The notes beneath the pieces are model-generated. The model was not told the origin of the DNA. It worked only from the letters and a program-made list of their open reading frames with translations, and did not search any database. Source: Kribbella antiqua (GTDB taxonomy: Bacteria > Actinomycetota > Actinomycetes > Propionibacteriales > Kribbellaceae). Taken from it: 64,000 nt of DNA. Shown piece by piece: positions 52,743 to 62,671 of the stretch. The stretch's first letter is position 1, and each line of letters opens with the position of its first letter. The stretch spans positions 116,739 through 180,738 of the forward strand of contig NZ_SLWR01000016.1 of the NCBI RefSeq assembly GCF_004345665.1. Reading direction: 5' to 3'. The position numbers were made by a program, and so were the translations under genes.

Positions 52743-53464
52743 CCGTCGTTGCGCTGAGGCTGGCCGGGCCACTGCAGTCCTGGGGTTCGGGGAGCAAATT
52801 CGTCCGCCGCGGGACGGAGACGGCACCGACCAAGAGCGGTGTTCTCGGACTTGTCGCGGCCGCCAAGGGAGTCCGCCGTACCGAGCCGATCGAGGAACTG
52901 CTGCCCCTTCGCCTCGGTGTGCGAATCGACCAGCCTGGCCAGCTGGTCCGCGACTTCCACACCGCCCAACGGCCCGAGAAGGCACGCGACGGGTCGATCA
53001 CCTGGAAGCCGCTGCCGCTGTCGTACCGGTTCTACCTGGCCGACGCAACGTATCTCGTGGTCCTGGAAGGCGACCAGGCCTTGGTCGAGGGCATCGACAC
53101 CGCGCTGCGAAGCCCGGCCTTCCCGCTCTACCTCGGCCGCAGATCATGCCCGCCCGCCGGGCCAGTCGCACTCGGACTCGTCGACGGCGACCTGGACCAC
53201 GCACTCACCACCGTGCCGTGGCTCGCGAGCAGTCACCACCAGCGGCACCGCCGTGAGCGCGAGGTGCGGCTGGAGACCATGCGCGACGCCCTTCCAGGAG
53301 AGGTCGGAGCGGAGACACTCCGAGATATCCCCGTGAGCTTTGACCCCAACCGCCGCCAGTACGCCTGGCGCACGATCGTTCGTGGATCCGTGCTGCTCCC
53401 CAATCCCCACGGCACCGAGGAGCCGCCGGCCGAGCACGATCCCATGTCGCTGTTGGGAGGCTGA
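52739..53464 (+). CDS. cas5e: Cascade subunit Cas5e (CasD)
   Basis: The product is 241 aa from ATG 52739. It opens VVALRLAGPLQSWGSGSKFVRR and continues TAPTKSGVLGLVAAAKG, the typical RAMP N-terminus of Cas5e that binds the crRNA 5' handle. The gene is intact, with cas6e two bases after its stop. Confidence 0.92.
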   Translation: MTVVALRLAGPLQSWGSGSKFVRRGTETAPTKSGVLGLVAAAKGVRRTEPIEELLPLRLGVRIDQPGQLVRDFHTAQRPEKARDGSITWKPLPLSYRFYLADATYLVVLEGDQALVEGIDTALRSPAFPLYLGRRSCPPAGPVALGLVDGDLDHALTTVPWLASSHHQRHRREREVRLETMRDALPGEVGAETLRDIPVSFDPNRRQYAWRTIVRGSVLLPNPHGTEEPPAEHDPMSLLGG

Positions 53465-53465
53465 C

Positions 53466-54143
53466 ATGTTCCTGACCAAGATGCAGCTGAACCCCGCCCG
53501 CCGCGGAACTCGCACGCTGCTGTCTTCACCGCAGGCACTGCACGCGGCAGTTCTCGCCGGCTTCCCCGACCCACGCCCCACACCCGAAGGCCGCGTCCTG
53601 TGGAGGCTCGACAAGTACGACGACGGCCGCAAACTCCTCCTCTACGTCGTAAGCCCCAACAAGCCCGACTTCACCCACGTCATCGAACAGGCCGGCTGGC
53701 CGACGACGCATGCCTGGGACATGCGTTCGTACGACGGCCTACTGGACTCGCTTCGGACAGGCCAACAGTGGCAGTTCCGGCTCACCGCGAACCCGGTCCA
53801 TTCAGCCCGACGCGACGGATGGAGCGACACCAAACCCCTGGCCCACGTGACCGTGAAGCAACAGGAACAATGGCTGCTGGACCGCGCCCCCAGGCTGGGA
53901 TTCCAAATCGTCCCGAACCGCACCGCATCGCCCGAAGGCGAACCCGATCTCGCGGTCATGGCGCGCACCGTACACAGGTTCAAGCGCCAAGGCTCGACAG
54001 TCACAGTCGCCACCGCGACCTTCCAAGGACATCTCGAGGTCACCGACCCCGCCACTCTACGACGCACCCTCACCCACGGCATCGGACGCGCGAAAGCCTA
54101 CGGCTGCGGACTGCTCACGCTCGCACGCCCGGATAGGCCTTGA
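53466..54143 (+). CDS. cas6e: CRISPR RNA endonuclease Cas6e (CasE)
   Basis: The product is 225 aa from ATG 53466. It opens FLTKMQLNPARRGTR and includes an active-site His candidate in QALHAAVLAGF. It ends in the Gly-rich loop HGIGRAKAYGCGLLTL that identifies RAMP processing enzymes. It cuts pre-crRNA at the repeat hairpin. In usual I-E operons cas1 and cas2 follow here. Instead the second array starts 11 bases after the stop. Confidence 0.93.
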   Translation: MFLTKMQLNPARRGTRTLLSSPQALHAAVLAGFPDPRPTPEGRVLWRLDKYDDGRKLLLYVVSPNKPDFTHVIEQAGWPTTHAWDMRSYDGLLDSLRTGQQWQFRLTANPVHSARRDGWSDTKPLAHVTVKQQEQWLLDRAPRLGFQIVPNRTASPEGEPDLAVMARTVHRFKRQGSTVTVATATFQGHLEVTDPATLRRTLTHGIGRAKAYGCGLLTLARPDRP

Positions 54144-54153
54144 CGTCCTAGCC

Positions 54154-55522
54154 GTGCTCCCCACGGATGCGGGGGTGATCCCAACAACTGGAACGACACC
54201 TACGGCGGCAGGCAGTGCTCCCCGCCGACGCGGGGGTGATCCCTACACCGGCACCGAGGCCGTCACCGAGTGGGGTGTGCTCCCCGCAGACGCGGGGGTG
54301 ATCCGTGCATACCGTCCTTGCGCTGGGTGTGGTCCTCGTGCTCCCCGCGGACGCGGAGGTGATCCCCCGGTCAACTGGGTGCTGATCCCGGTCAAGTGGT
54401 GCTCCCCGCGCACGCGGGGATGATCCGGACATCACGCTGACCGACGTGCAGCTCATCCCGTGCTCCCCGCAGACGCGGGGGTGATCCTTACACCCGCTGG
54501 CACACCTGGCAAGACAGGCTGTGATCCCCGCAGACGCGGGGGTGATCCCAGCAACGGCTACACCACGTACGTGGAGAAGGAGTGCTCCCCGCAGACGCGG
54601 GGGTGATCCAATCATCCGGGAGTGCTCCCAGGCTGGTGACGTAGTGCTCCCCACGGACGCGGGGGTGATCCCGGCACCGCGTGAACCTGGACCTGCCAGC
54701 CGTTGTGCTCCCGCAGACGCGGGGTGATCCGATCACGTACGAGACCGTGCGCCGGAACGACCGGTGCTCCCCGCGACGCGGGGTGATCCCAGGCAGTGCG
54801 CGACCAGACCGCACGCGAACATGTGCTCCCCGCAGACGCGGGGGTGATCCGTTGTGCTCCCCGCAGCCGCGGGGGTGATCCCAGATTCGAACAGCAACAT
54901 GCCCGACCGCGGGGGTGGCTCCCCGCAGACGCGGGGATGATCCCTTGTACGCGGTGTCCAGCACGATCGCCTCGGCGTGCTCCCCGCAGACCCGGGGGGT
55001 GATCCGCGGTCTACGTGCCCGAGGGGGTGATCCCATCCGGATGAAGCCGGGTGCATACGGGTTTCTCGTGCTCCCCGCAGATGCGGGGATGATCCACAGA
55101 CGTTCGAGACGTTCGGCCGGGAGAAGTCCTGCTCCCCGTAGACGCGGGGATGATCCCCTCGTTCAGACCGCTTACGACAAGATGGTCGAACTGCTCCCCA
55201 CGCACGTGGGGGTGATCCGTGGGTCAACGCCATGGTGGCATTCGTTGCCGCGTGCTCCCCGCAGAAGCGAGGGTGATCCGAACGGCAAGAGCGAGATGCT
55301 GGCCGGCATCGTGTGCTCCCCGCGCGGACGCGGGGGTGATCCGTAGGCCAGGATGGAGCGGGTCGCGGCGCGGCGGTGCTCCCCGCAGACGCAGGGGTGA
55401 TCCGTGGTCCTTGTTGAGTCCCGGCACCGGCGGGCGGTGCTCCCCGCGCACGCGGGGGTGATCCCAACATCTACACCGGTGCTGCGACTCTCGGCTCGCG
55501 CTCCCCGCGTACGCGGGGCTCA
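54154..55522 (+). CRISPR. Type I-E CRISPR array 2 (about 23 repeats, many degenerate)
   Basis: Repeats begin at 54154, 54215, 54277, 54338, 54399, 54460, 54521, 54582, 54644, 54705, 54764, 54823, 54854, 54915, 54977, 55068, 55129, 55191, 55252, 55313, 55376, 55437 and 55498. They read GTGCTCCCCGCAGACG...GGTGATCC on the plus strand. Many carry indels (26-base copies at 54705 and 54764, a longer copy at 55313). One spacer is only three bases (54851-54853). Partial repeats lie at about 54905-54917 and 55020-55032. No leader-like sequence separates it from cas6e. The last repeat overlaps the end of the DUF4913 gene. Confidence 0.93.
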
Positions 55523-56020
55523 GGCGCCGTTCGTAAGTGGCCCGTACAGCTCGGGTGGTGGTGTGCTCCAGGGCAGTGGTTCGAGCGGGCCGTTCTCGTG
55601 GTGCTTGGTGCGGGTGCAGTTCTTGAAGGTGCCGTCGCGGTCCATCAGTTTGGCCATGTGCGGGTAGCAGTGGTCGCGCCACCACACGCTCATGCCGGTG
55701 CCGGGTTCGAGGCGGAGTGCTTCCCAGGCGCGCCAGAGTGCGTCCAGGACGCAGACGGCTTCGCCGTGTTTCCACCATTCGCTGCACCAGGGTTGGTTCG
55801 GCGCGATGGGGCGCCTGTAGGCCTTGGTGAGGAAGTGTTCGACGAAGTCGGGCAGGGTCTTGAAGTACAGCTGCGGTTGTTCGCCTGCGGCGTCTTCGAG
55901 GGCGTCGCCGGCCGCGGCGGCTTCCTCCTCGAGCTGGTCGGCTTCGAGGTTGCGCTGCGCCTGATCTCCGGCGGCGTCGCCGTACGACGTGTCGTCCCAT
56001 TCGGTGTCGGGCAGCGTCAC
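55520..56020 (-). CDS. DUF4913-family protein
   Basis: The product is 166 aa from ATG 56020. An acidic N-terminal part (LEADQLEEEAAAAGDALED) is followed by the conserved core LPDFVEHFLTKAYRR, WCSEWWKHGEAVCVLDALWRAWE and WWRDHCYPHMAKLMDRDGTFKNC. That is the DUF4913 pattern found next to VirD4 genes in actinobacterial elements. The function is unknown. The stop lies within the last degenerate CRISPR repeat, so the array has grown or been joined up to this gene. Confidence 0.75.
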   Translation of the reverse strand: MTLPDTEWDDTSYGDAAGDQAQRNLEADQLEEEAAAAGDALEDAAGEQPQLYFKTLPDFVEHFLTKAYRRPIAPNQPWCSEWWKHGEAVCVLDALWRAWEALRLEPGTGMSVWWRDHCYPHMAKLMDRDGTFKNCTRTKHHENGPLEPLPWSTPPPELYGPLTNGA

Positions 56021-57779
56021 GAAGGCTCTCCTGTTGGCGCGATGGTCGGGCTGGTGCGGGCGCCGGGGTCGTGCCGGGCGAGGGAGGCGCGAATCCGGTC
56101 GGCGTACGGGCGTTCCATCCAGGGGATCGATCTGATCAGGGTGGCACGGGATCCGGACGAGAACACGATCGCGCGGCCGGCGGGCAGGGCGGCGAGTTCG
56201 GCGATGTCGAGGATCTGTTCGCGCTGCAGTTGCCGGTTGACCGAGGTGCCTTGTTTGCTGGTCGACGTCGAGGAGCGGAGGAGCTCACGGTCGCCGATGA
56301 TCTTGGTGAGCCGGTCGAGGAAGGTGGCGTCGTCGACGCCGCCGCCGTAGATGCGGCGGTTGGCGGCGGACCAGAGTTTCTCCATGCCGCGCTCGCCCCA
56401 GCAGCCGACGCCTTGGGCCCAGGACTGCAGGATCGTGATGAGGACGATCCCGCGGGAGCCGTAGTGGCTGTAGAGGTCGGGGAGGTCTTTCCAGCGGCAG
56501 ACGTTCGCGGCCTCGTCGAGGACGCCGATCATCGGGACCGGGAGCCGGCCGCCGGGGCAGGTGGTGGCGTAGTCCTCGGCGGCTTTGACGACGGCGGCGG
56601 TGAGCGCGGTGACGAGCGGGCCAGCGTTGCCGGCACCTTCGCGGGACAGGCTGTAGAGGGTGCCGCCGCGTCGTACGAAGTGGTGCGGGTCGAACTCCGG
56701 GCGCGGGGTGGGGCCGGGGTTCACCCAGCCGCGACCCGGCTGGAGCCGAGGCAGCTGGCCATCTGTTGCGCGGTGCCGAACACGCCACCACGTTGCCGCT
56801 CGGGCGCGGCGCGGATGGCCTCGACGGCTTCGGCCATGGTGATGTCGCGATGGTCGCGCAGCAGCTGCTCGGGCTGGGTGCTGTGGACGTTGGTGAGCCA
56901 CGAGTAGACCCGGCTGACCGGCAGTCCGCCGCGGGCGGCGGCGAGCAGCAGCCCGGCGAGCAGCTGGAGGCCGGAGCTGTCGAAGAACGCGTCGGCGCGG
57001 GCATCGGCGGGCCGGGAGGCGTACGCGAAGTGCTGGGCGAGTTCGCGGGCGGTGTCGTCGTCGACGACGTACGACAGCGGGTTCCACCACCAGGTGGGTT
57101 GTTCGGCGGCGACCTGCTGTGGGTCGAACACCCACACCCCGTCCTTGCCGTCGTCGCCGCTTTCGCGGAGGCCGCGGGTGGCGTCGAGGATGTCGCGTTT
57201 GTTGGAGGTGACGATGACCGCGCCGGGTGCTTCGGCGATGACCGGTACGGCCAGCGACGTGGTCTTTCCGGTTCGGGGGCCGGCGATGTCGACGATCATG
57301 TCTTCGTAGGAGCCGAACACGTCGGCGCCGGAGGCAACGGTCTGCCCCAGGAACACGCCCGGGGTCTCGGTGTGGACGCCGAGCCTTTTCGCGGTCGCGG
57401 TGACGGCGGCCCGGGAGGTGGCTTCGATGTCGCGGCCGCGGCCGAGGTGCCGCGCGGCCGGGTCGACCCGGGTCCGGCGGCCGCCGCGGATCCGCCGTAC
57501 AGCGAACGCCGCCGTAGCGGCGAGGAGCGCGATGCCACCGAGGATGAGGCCGAGGGCGTAGGTGGCCTGGCGGGGCCAGGTGACGGTGCCGTTGGCGAGG
57601 TCGAACAGCAGGGTCGCGGGATTGGTGGAGACCGGGGTCGATGTCCCGGCCCAGGCGGTGCCGAGTTTCAGCGCGGCCCACACGATCACGGCGATCCCGA
57701 TCCCGGCACCGACGAGGACGGGTACGGCGGCGTTGTGGGCGGCGAGCGGGTGGTTGGGGTCGCGTTCGCGCTGAACCAT
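56017..57779 (-). pseudogene. VirD4/TraG-like coupling protein, frameshifted
   Basis: The first frame runs from ATG 57779 to a stop at 56721. It has an N-terminal span (AVPVLVGAGIGIAVIVWAALKLG) and a second one, then Walker A IAGPRTGKTTS. It ends CLGSSRVAAG. One base is missing near 56725-56735. The next frame continues WVNPGPTPRPEFDPHHFVRR, then Walker B MIGVLDEAANVCRW, ILQSWAQGVGCWG and the family C-terminus. Joined, it is about 588 aa. The break separates the two Walker motifs, so the protein should be inactive. It starts five bases after the VirB4-like stop. Confidence 0.78.
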
Positions 57780-57783
57780 TGCT

Positions 57784-59355
57784 TTAGGACACTTCCTCGA
57801 GGGCGCCTCCGGCCTCGTCGCCGAGGATCTCGTCGGGTACGACGGCCAGGTCGGCGTCGCGCCAGCGTTTGTTGGTGTCGTTGAGGGCCTGTTCGACCGG
57901 GGTGAGGTCGACGTGGATGGGGATGCCGGTGCGGCCGCCGACCTTGATCAGGAAGTTCCCGAGCCCGGGCGGTGTGGTGTCTTCGTCGTCCGATGACCAG
58001 GCCGGCGGGTCCTGCCAGCTGGTGATCATGTCGACTTCGGCGTCGGTGACGCGGACGGCCTCGGTCAAGAGCGTCATCTCGGCGCGGGGCAGGCCGCCGC
58101 AGATGACCATTCCGGCGCGTTCGACGAACCCTTTGGCCTTCATCCGGTCTTCCTCGGTGGGCAGCGCGAGCAGGTCGGACATGGTGTGCGACACCATCGC
58201 CTGCCCGACGCCGCGTTGCCGGTTGAGCCGGGTGAGCGCGTCGATCCGGTCGACGATGCCGCGCCCGGAGCGCAGCGCACGCCACAGTTCGTCGAGGACG
58301 ACGAAGTAGTTCCGGCGCGGTTCGAGGCCGGCGTCGGCGAGCACCTGGGCGACGTTGACGGCGGCGAACCCGGTCGACCAGCACGCGAGCAGCGCGGCGG
58401 CCTGCAGGTCGAACTGGCTCTCGTCGATCCCGGACAGGTCGAACGCGACCGGCCGGTCGCGGCGCATCGGCTGCGTGGTCTGCTCGGAGAAGATCTTCCC
58501 GAGCCGCGACGTTCCCGCGGCGAGGCTCTGCAGCGTCGCCTCGAGCCCTTCGGTGATGTCTCGGTACTTCGCGATGTCGCCGCGGTCGAGGGCGGCGTCG
58601 CGGAGGTCTTGGGGTGCATCGCGCACGACCTGCAACAGGTCGGCGAGCACCGGGACGCCGTCGTGGCGGTCGTCGAGGATCTCCAGCGCGCGGGTGATCA
58701 CGGATTCCTCGCGGTCGGTCGGCGGGGTTTTGGCGCGCAGGATGGTGATGAGTCCGGAGACGGTGTTGGCGCGGCGTTGGCGGGCGTCGTTGATGAGCCA
58801 GGTGCGTGCCGATCCGGTGAGCCGCTCGGCGGCGGCCAGAGCGTCTCCGGGGTCGAGGACGTTGAGGTTGCCGCGGCCGGGGGCCAGGTCGATGACCTGT
58901 CCGTCGAGGGCTTCGATGAGGTCGCGGTAGTCGGGTTTCAGGTCGCCGAGGATGAGCGGCTGTACGCCGTACCCGGCCAGGCCGAGTGCCATCCGGCGTA
59001 CGACGGTCGACTTCCCGAGTCCGGGCTTGCCGAGGATCATCGCCGACGGGTTGGAGATCAGTTTGGCCCGGGCGAACCAGCTGATCGGGTCGCAGCAGAT
59101 AGTGGCGTCCGACACCAGGCTGCGGCCGAGCGGGACGCCCATCATCGGGGCTCCGGAACCGACCGGGAACGGCCACAGTCCGCAGACCTGGACCGACGTT
59201 CCGCGCCACCGCTGCGGCGCCTGCACATAGGTCGCGGCGCCGGCGCCAGGCGCCGACCATCCGCGCGGACCGGGGGTGTGCGGTCGCTTCGGCAGCTTGG
59301 CAACCAGATCCAGGCGCCCCGACGAGCTAGTGCGGCGCAGTCTCCCGAGTCTCAC
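57784..59355 (-). CDS. VirB4-like conjugation ATPase (second module)
   Basis: The product is 523 aa from GTG 59355, which overlaps the stop of the SCO6880-family gene; the longer frame upstream is spurious. Walker A is GKPGLGKST and Walker B is NYFVVLDELWRAL, with GVGQAMVSHTMSDLLALP after it. It has the same order as the first module's ATPase but is clearly diverged in sequence, so it is not a recent duplicate. The reading frame is intact although its neighbours are broken. Confidence 0.8.
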   Translation of the reverse strand: MRLGRLRRTSSSGRLDLVAKLPKRPHTPGPRGWSAPGAGAATYVQAPQRWRGTSVQVCGLWPFPVGSGAPMMGVPLGRSLVSDATICCDPISWFARAKLISNPSAMILGKPGLGKSTVVRRMALGLAGYGVQPLILGDLKPDYRDLIEALDGQVIDLAPGRGNLNVLDPGDALAAAERLTGSARTWLINDARQRRANTVSGLITILRAKTPPTDREESVITRALEILDDRHDGVPVLADLLQVVRDAPQDLRDAALDRGDIAKYRDITEGLEATLQSLAAGTSRLGKIFSEQTTQPMRRDRPVAFDLSGIDESQFDLQAAALLACWSTGFAAVNVAQVLADAGLEPRRNYFVVLDELWRALRSGRGIVDRIDALTRLNRQRGVGQAMVSHTMSDLLALPTEEDRMKAKGFVERAGMVICGGLPRAEMTLLTEAVRVTDAEVDMITSWQDPPAWSSDDEDTTPPGLGNFLIKVGGRTGIPIHVDLTPVEQALNDTNKRWRDADLAVVPDEILGDEAGGALEEVS

Positions 59356-60851
59356 AGGGCACCCCGGATCGAGCTGGGCACGACCAGGTGCTGTTCGGGC
59401 ACGATGCCGATCGGCAAAGCGGCGGTGAATGCCGAATCCTGCGACCCGAACTGGGGCCTCATCTGCAGCCGGGCCTGCGACCCGAGCCGTTCCACGGCCG
59501 CGACCGCTTCGGCGAACTTGTCCTTGTCGGTGACGGTCGCGGTGACCAGCATCGCGAAGTCGACCAGGCCGGCGCCGCGGGCTTCTTCCTGCGCGGTCTT
59601 CTCCGTCGACATCCGGTCGGCTTCGAGGCGCGCGCTCGGCTTGTCGCTGGAGTTGATGCGGAAGTCGCTGGTCCGGCGGTCGGACTCGACGATGCGGGCG
59701 GCGATGCCGGGGTCGAGGACCTTGTAGAGGATGGTCACGCGTTTGCGGGCGATCGCCCGGTGCGGCGCGAGCAGCGGCTGCAGGACGTTCTCGTAGACCT
59801 CGCCGCGCGGAGCGACGGTCATCGCCCAGGTGACCGACCAGGCGCCGTCGTGCCGGTACTTGTCCCAGAAGGTCTCGTGGGCCGCTGGGCCGATGTCGGA
59901 CCAGCGCAGCTTGGCGCGCTGCCCCATCGCCCGGGCCTCGTCGATCAGGACCGCCGCGGCCGGGTCGTAGGCGATCCGGACGATCTCGCACACCTCCTGC
60001 GCGGTCGCGGGCCGTGCGTGCCCGGCACCGGTCGAGGCGAGGCCACCGGTCAGGTTCGGCAGCCGGGTCGCGAGCTCGAGCACCATGTCGTCCTCTTTGG
60101 CGCGGTGCCCGGTGCGGGTCTGGGAGGAGAAGGTGATGGTGATCCAGGCCTTCACCAGCGCCGCGCCCTGAGGGTAGGAGTCGATGACTTCGGCAAGCAT
60201 CTGGCGTGCGACGTCGGGAGCGTCGGCGGCGAGGTTGTGGCGCACCTCGGCGCCGAGCCGGTACCCGGTGTCGGGTGCCGTCTCGACGGTGACGGCGGCA
60301 CCGATGACACCGTCTTCGTGGCCGAGGGCGGCCAGCCACTGTCCCCAGCCGCCGACCCAGTTGTCGATCTGTTCCTGGTCCACCTGGCCGGCACCGTCGG
60401 GCTCGCACGAGATGACGACCGCGCAGTGCCCCAGCGTGGGCCAGGTGACCACCGCGAAGGGCCGGTCCCAGGAGTCCTTGGCCTCGATCAGCCGGGTCTG
60501 CGCCAGCAGGCCGGGCAGCTGGTAGGTTCCCCAGCCGCCGCGGCCGACCGGCCCGGACCGGTAGAGCCTGCTCTTCGACCGGGCGGCCTGGTTGTACCCG
60601 ACCCGCTCGGAGATGCGGTGTGCGGCGGTCATCTCGTGCCGGTCCCGCACGACCAGCCCGAGCACCAGCACGCCGCCGATCGCCACCGCGATCGCGGCGG
60701 CGAGGATCCCGGCGGCGTACTAGACAAGGACCGCGACGACACCGAGCGCGAGGACCGCGGCGGTGCCGATGGTTCCGAGCCGGCCGATGCCGGCGGTGAC
60801 GGGCTTGCGCCAGTTCCCATATGTGCGGGGCGCGCTATTGATGTTTGCCAC
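59352..60851 (-). pseudogene. SCO6880-family conjugation protein with in-frame amber codon
   Basis: The frame starts at GTG 60851 (VANINSAPRTYGNWRKPV) with one span and reaches TAG at 60722-60720 after GVVAVLV. Past the stop the same frame resumes with YAAGILAAAIAVAIGGVLVLGLVVRD and continues to 59352. The family continues directly here, so the TAG is a nonsense mutation, probably from CAG. Read-through would give about 499 aa. Restart at an internal start is possible but would lose the first span. Confidence 0.75.
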
Positions 60852-62268
60852 CGGTTGGTCCTCGCGAGGTGTTCGGTTTCTGCGGGCCGGATCCGCTCGG
60901 CCCGCTGGTGCCCGGGCTTGACGATGACCCGCGGCTGGACGGCGAACTCTGCGACCCGGTGCCGGGCGGTGTCGTCGGGCGGGCACCGCTCGATCCGGAG
61001 CTGCCTTCACCCGCCGCGCTGCTGGCGGCCTTCCCTGGTGCTTGCGCGGCCTTTTTGACGCCGTCGGCGACCGCGGCGGCGACCATGCCTTGCGGGCCGG
61101 TCTTGGCCGCGGCCGATGAGCCCGCCGAACCGCTGGCGCCGGATTGTTGACTGCCGGTGCCGCCTCCGCTGGCCCCGCCTCCGCTGGCCGGCTTCGGGTT
61201 GCCGCGAGGGCCGGGCTGTGCGCCGGCGCTGCTGCCGCTTTGGCCGCCGCTCTGCCCGCTCGCGGCGGCGCTGCTCGAGGAGCGGCCGCCGCTCTTCGAC
61301 ATCAGCGCCTTGGCGCCGGTCGCGGCTGCGCCGCCGAGTGCCATCGCGGCGCCGCTGGTTCCGCCGCCGGCGGCCGCGCCGACCGCGGGCACGGTGAACC
61401 GCATCAGGGCGGGCAGCGCGAAGATCGCGAGAACGCACATGGTGACGCCGGTGACGATCTTGATGATCTGGTCACCGGGAGCAGGTGCTGCGGGCCCGCC
61501 CTCGCGGGTGAGCTGGAACGCGGTGGCGTAGACGATCGCGGCGACCGGCTTGTACATGATGAACGCGACCGTCCAGGCGATCGACCGTTGCAGCCACTGC
61601 CGGCCGATCTGGGTGTTGGTCGCGGCCGCGGCCAACGGCAGTGTCCCGGCCAGCAGGAACAGCATCCCGGCTCGGACGATCAGCAAGACGATCTGGAGCA
61701 TCGACAGCCAGAACAGCAGCTGGGTCAGCCCGATCAGTGCGACCGCGTTGCTGGCGGTGACCACCGGGTTCTGGACGAACATTGCCCCGAAGAGGTGCTG
61801 GAAGTTGGTCGGTGTGCCGTCGGGGTTCTTCATCGCGTCCGTGAGGATGTAGGACGCGGCCTCGTCGGATGCGGTGGTGAGCAGGGAGATCACGGCGACC
61901 CCGGCCGCCGAGACGATCATCAGGGTCAGCAGCGACTGGGCGAGCTCTCGGGCGGGCCGGCCGTTGCGTTCCCACATGATCTTGCCCGCGCCGATCATGA
62001 TCGAGAACACCGCCAGCCCGGACACGTACCTGTGCAGGTGCGACCACAGGTAGGCGACGGTGTTGGCCGGCGCGTACGGGTTGGACGCGGTGGCGTAGGT
62101 CAGCTGCGGGGGCTTGATGCCGGTGACCCAGAACGTCGCGGCCTTCTCCAGCATGATCTGCGCCGACTCGCCCGACTTGCCGGCCAGGTCGGTCAGCCAG
62201 TCTTTGACGACGCTCCCGGCCGCGTTCCTGCCGATGTCGATCGGGTTGGGTACGAGCGGGATCGTCAT
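60835..62268 (-). CDS. VirB6/TrbL-like polytopic conjugation protein (second module)
   Basis: The product is 477 aa from ATG 62268; the ORF open to 62490 is spurious. Several membrane spans lie within residues 60-310, including YVSGLAVFSIMIGAGKI, LLFWLSMLQIVLLIVRAGMLFLLAG and IVTGVTMCVLAIFALPALM. The last 150 residues are rich in Ser, Gly and Ala. The layout is the same as the first module's VirB6, with a longer tail. It overlaps both neighbours. Confidence 0.72.
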   Translation of the reverse strand: MTIPLVPNPIDIGRNAAGSVVKDWLTDLAGKSGESAQIMLEKAATFWVTGIKPPQLTYATASNPYAPANTVAYLWSHLHRYVSGLAVFSIMIGAGKIMWERNGRPARELAQSLLTLMIVSAAGVAVISLLTTASDEAASYILTDAMKNPDGTPTNFQHLFGAMFVQNPVVTASNAVALIGLTQLLFWLSMLQIVLLIVRAGMLFLLAGTLPLAAAATNTQIGRQWLQRSIAWTVAFIMYKPVAAIVYATAFQLTREGGPAAPAPGDQIIKIVTGVTMCVLAIFALPALMRFTVPAVGAAAGGGTSGAAMALGGAAATGAKALMSKSGGRSSSSAAASGQSGGQSGSSAGAQPGPRGNPKPASGGGASGGGTGSQQSGASGSAGSSAAAKTGPQGMVAAAVADGVKKAAQAPGKAASSAAGEGSSGSSGARPTTPPGTGSQSSPSSRGSSSSPGTSGPSGSGPQKPNTSRGPTGGKHQ

Positions 62269-62490
62269 GCGCCCCGCCAGGGCACGAACCCGGTCAGGTC
62301 CTGCAGGGTGGTGTAGGGGTCGCCGGCCCGCTCGCCTGACCGTGGGGCGAGGACCTCCAGTCGCCGCCCTGCCACACCAGCGTCCACGTCGAGGAGGCGT
62401 ACCCGGCGCCGGCCTGCATCGCAACCAGCAATGTGACGCGGTTGGTGGTGGCGTCGAGGATCTTGAACCCGGCCAGCTGACGGTCGTCAT
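62265..62490 (-). pseudogene. Truncated, frameshifted VirB8-like gene end
   Basis: The minus strand reads FKILDATTNRVTLLV, AGAGYASSTWTLVWQGGDWR, then shifts near 62362 by one base to LAPRSGERAGDPYTTLQDLTGFVPWRGA and stops at 62265, with an ATGA overlap to the VirB6 start. The resemblance to the end of VirB8/TcpC-like proteins is inferred. The upstream half is missing. Its end is a natural operon junction, which supports the reading. Confidence 0.55.
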
Positions 62491-62624
62491 CCTTCCGGGG
62501 TGATACTGCCGACGAGGGCCCAGCGCTGCAGTGCGACTTGCCTCCCAAGCTCACCCCCAGCGCCGACCAGACACTCACCACCGCGTCCGCACCGACAAGG
62601 TCGATGCCAGCGGCGTCGTCACAC

Positions 62625-62651
62625 AGTGAACCCACGAACCGTGGGTTCACT
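62625..62651. repeat. Perfect 10-bp palindrome next to an IS481-end-like sequence
   Basis: The arms AGTGAACCCA and TGGGTTCACT surround a 7-base loop. Directly after it comes tgtcgggatgtcttggag, followed by acatcac, which resembles IS481-family termini. It lies at the ragged boundary between the truncated conjugation module and the flavoprotein gene. The IS interpretation is uncertain. Confidence 0.4.
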
Positions 62652-62671
62652 GTCGGGATGTCTTGGAGACA

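Noticed and set aside
54488..55470. ORFs through CRISPR array 2 with repeated SPPRARGA or PADAGVI words
   Set aside because: They are translations of the repeat in shifted frames, not proteins.
57784..60408. An 874-aa reading of the VirB4 gene
   Set aside because: The N-terminal 350 residues are an out-of-frame reading of the SCO6880-family gene; the true start is GTG 59355.
56071..61058. Several long plus-strand ORFs opposite the second conjugation module
   Set aside because: They are antisense shadows of high-GC genes with no motifs; the minus-strand proteins carry Walker and membrane signatures.
62294..62650. A complete 118-aa gene at the end of the second module
   Set aside because: Only its middle resembles a VirB8-type protein; the start is unrelated sequence and the end is frameshifted, so I annotate a remnant instead.
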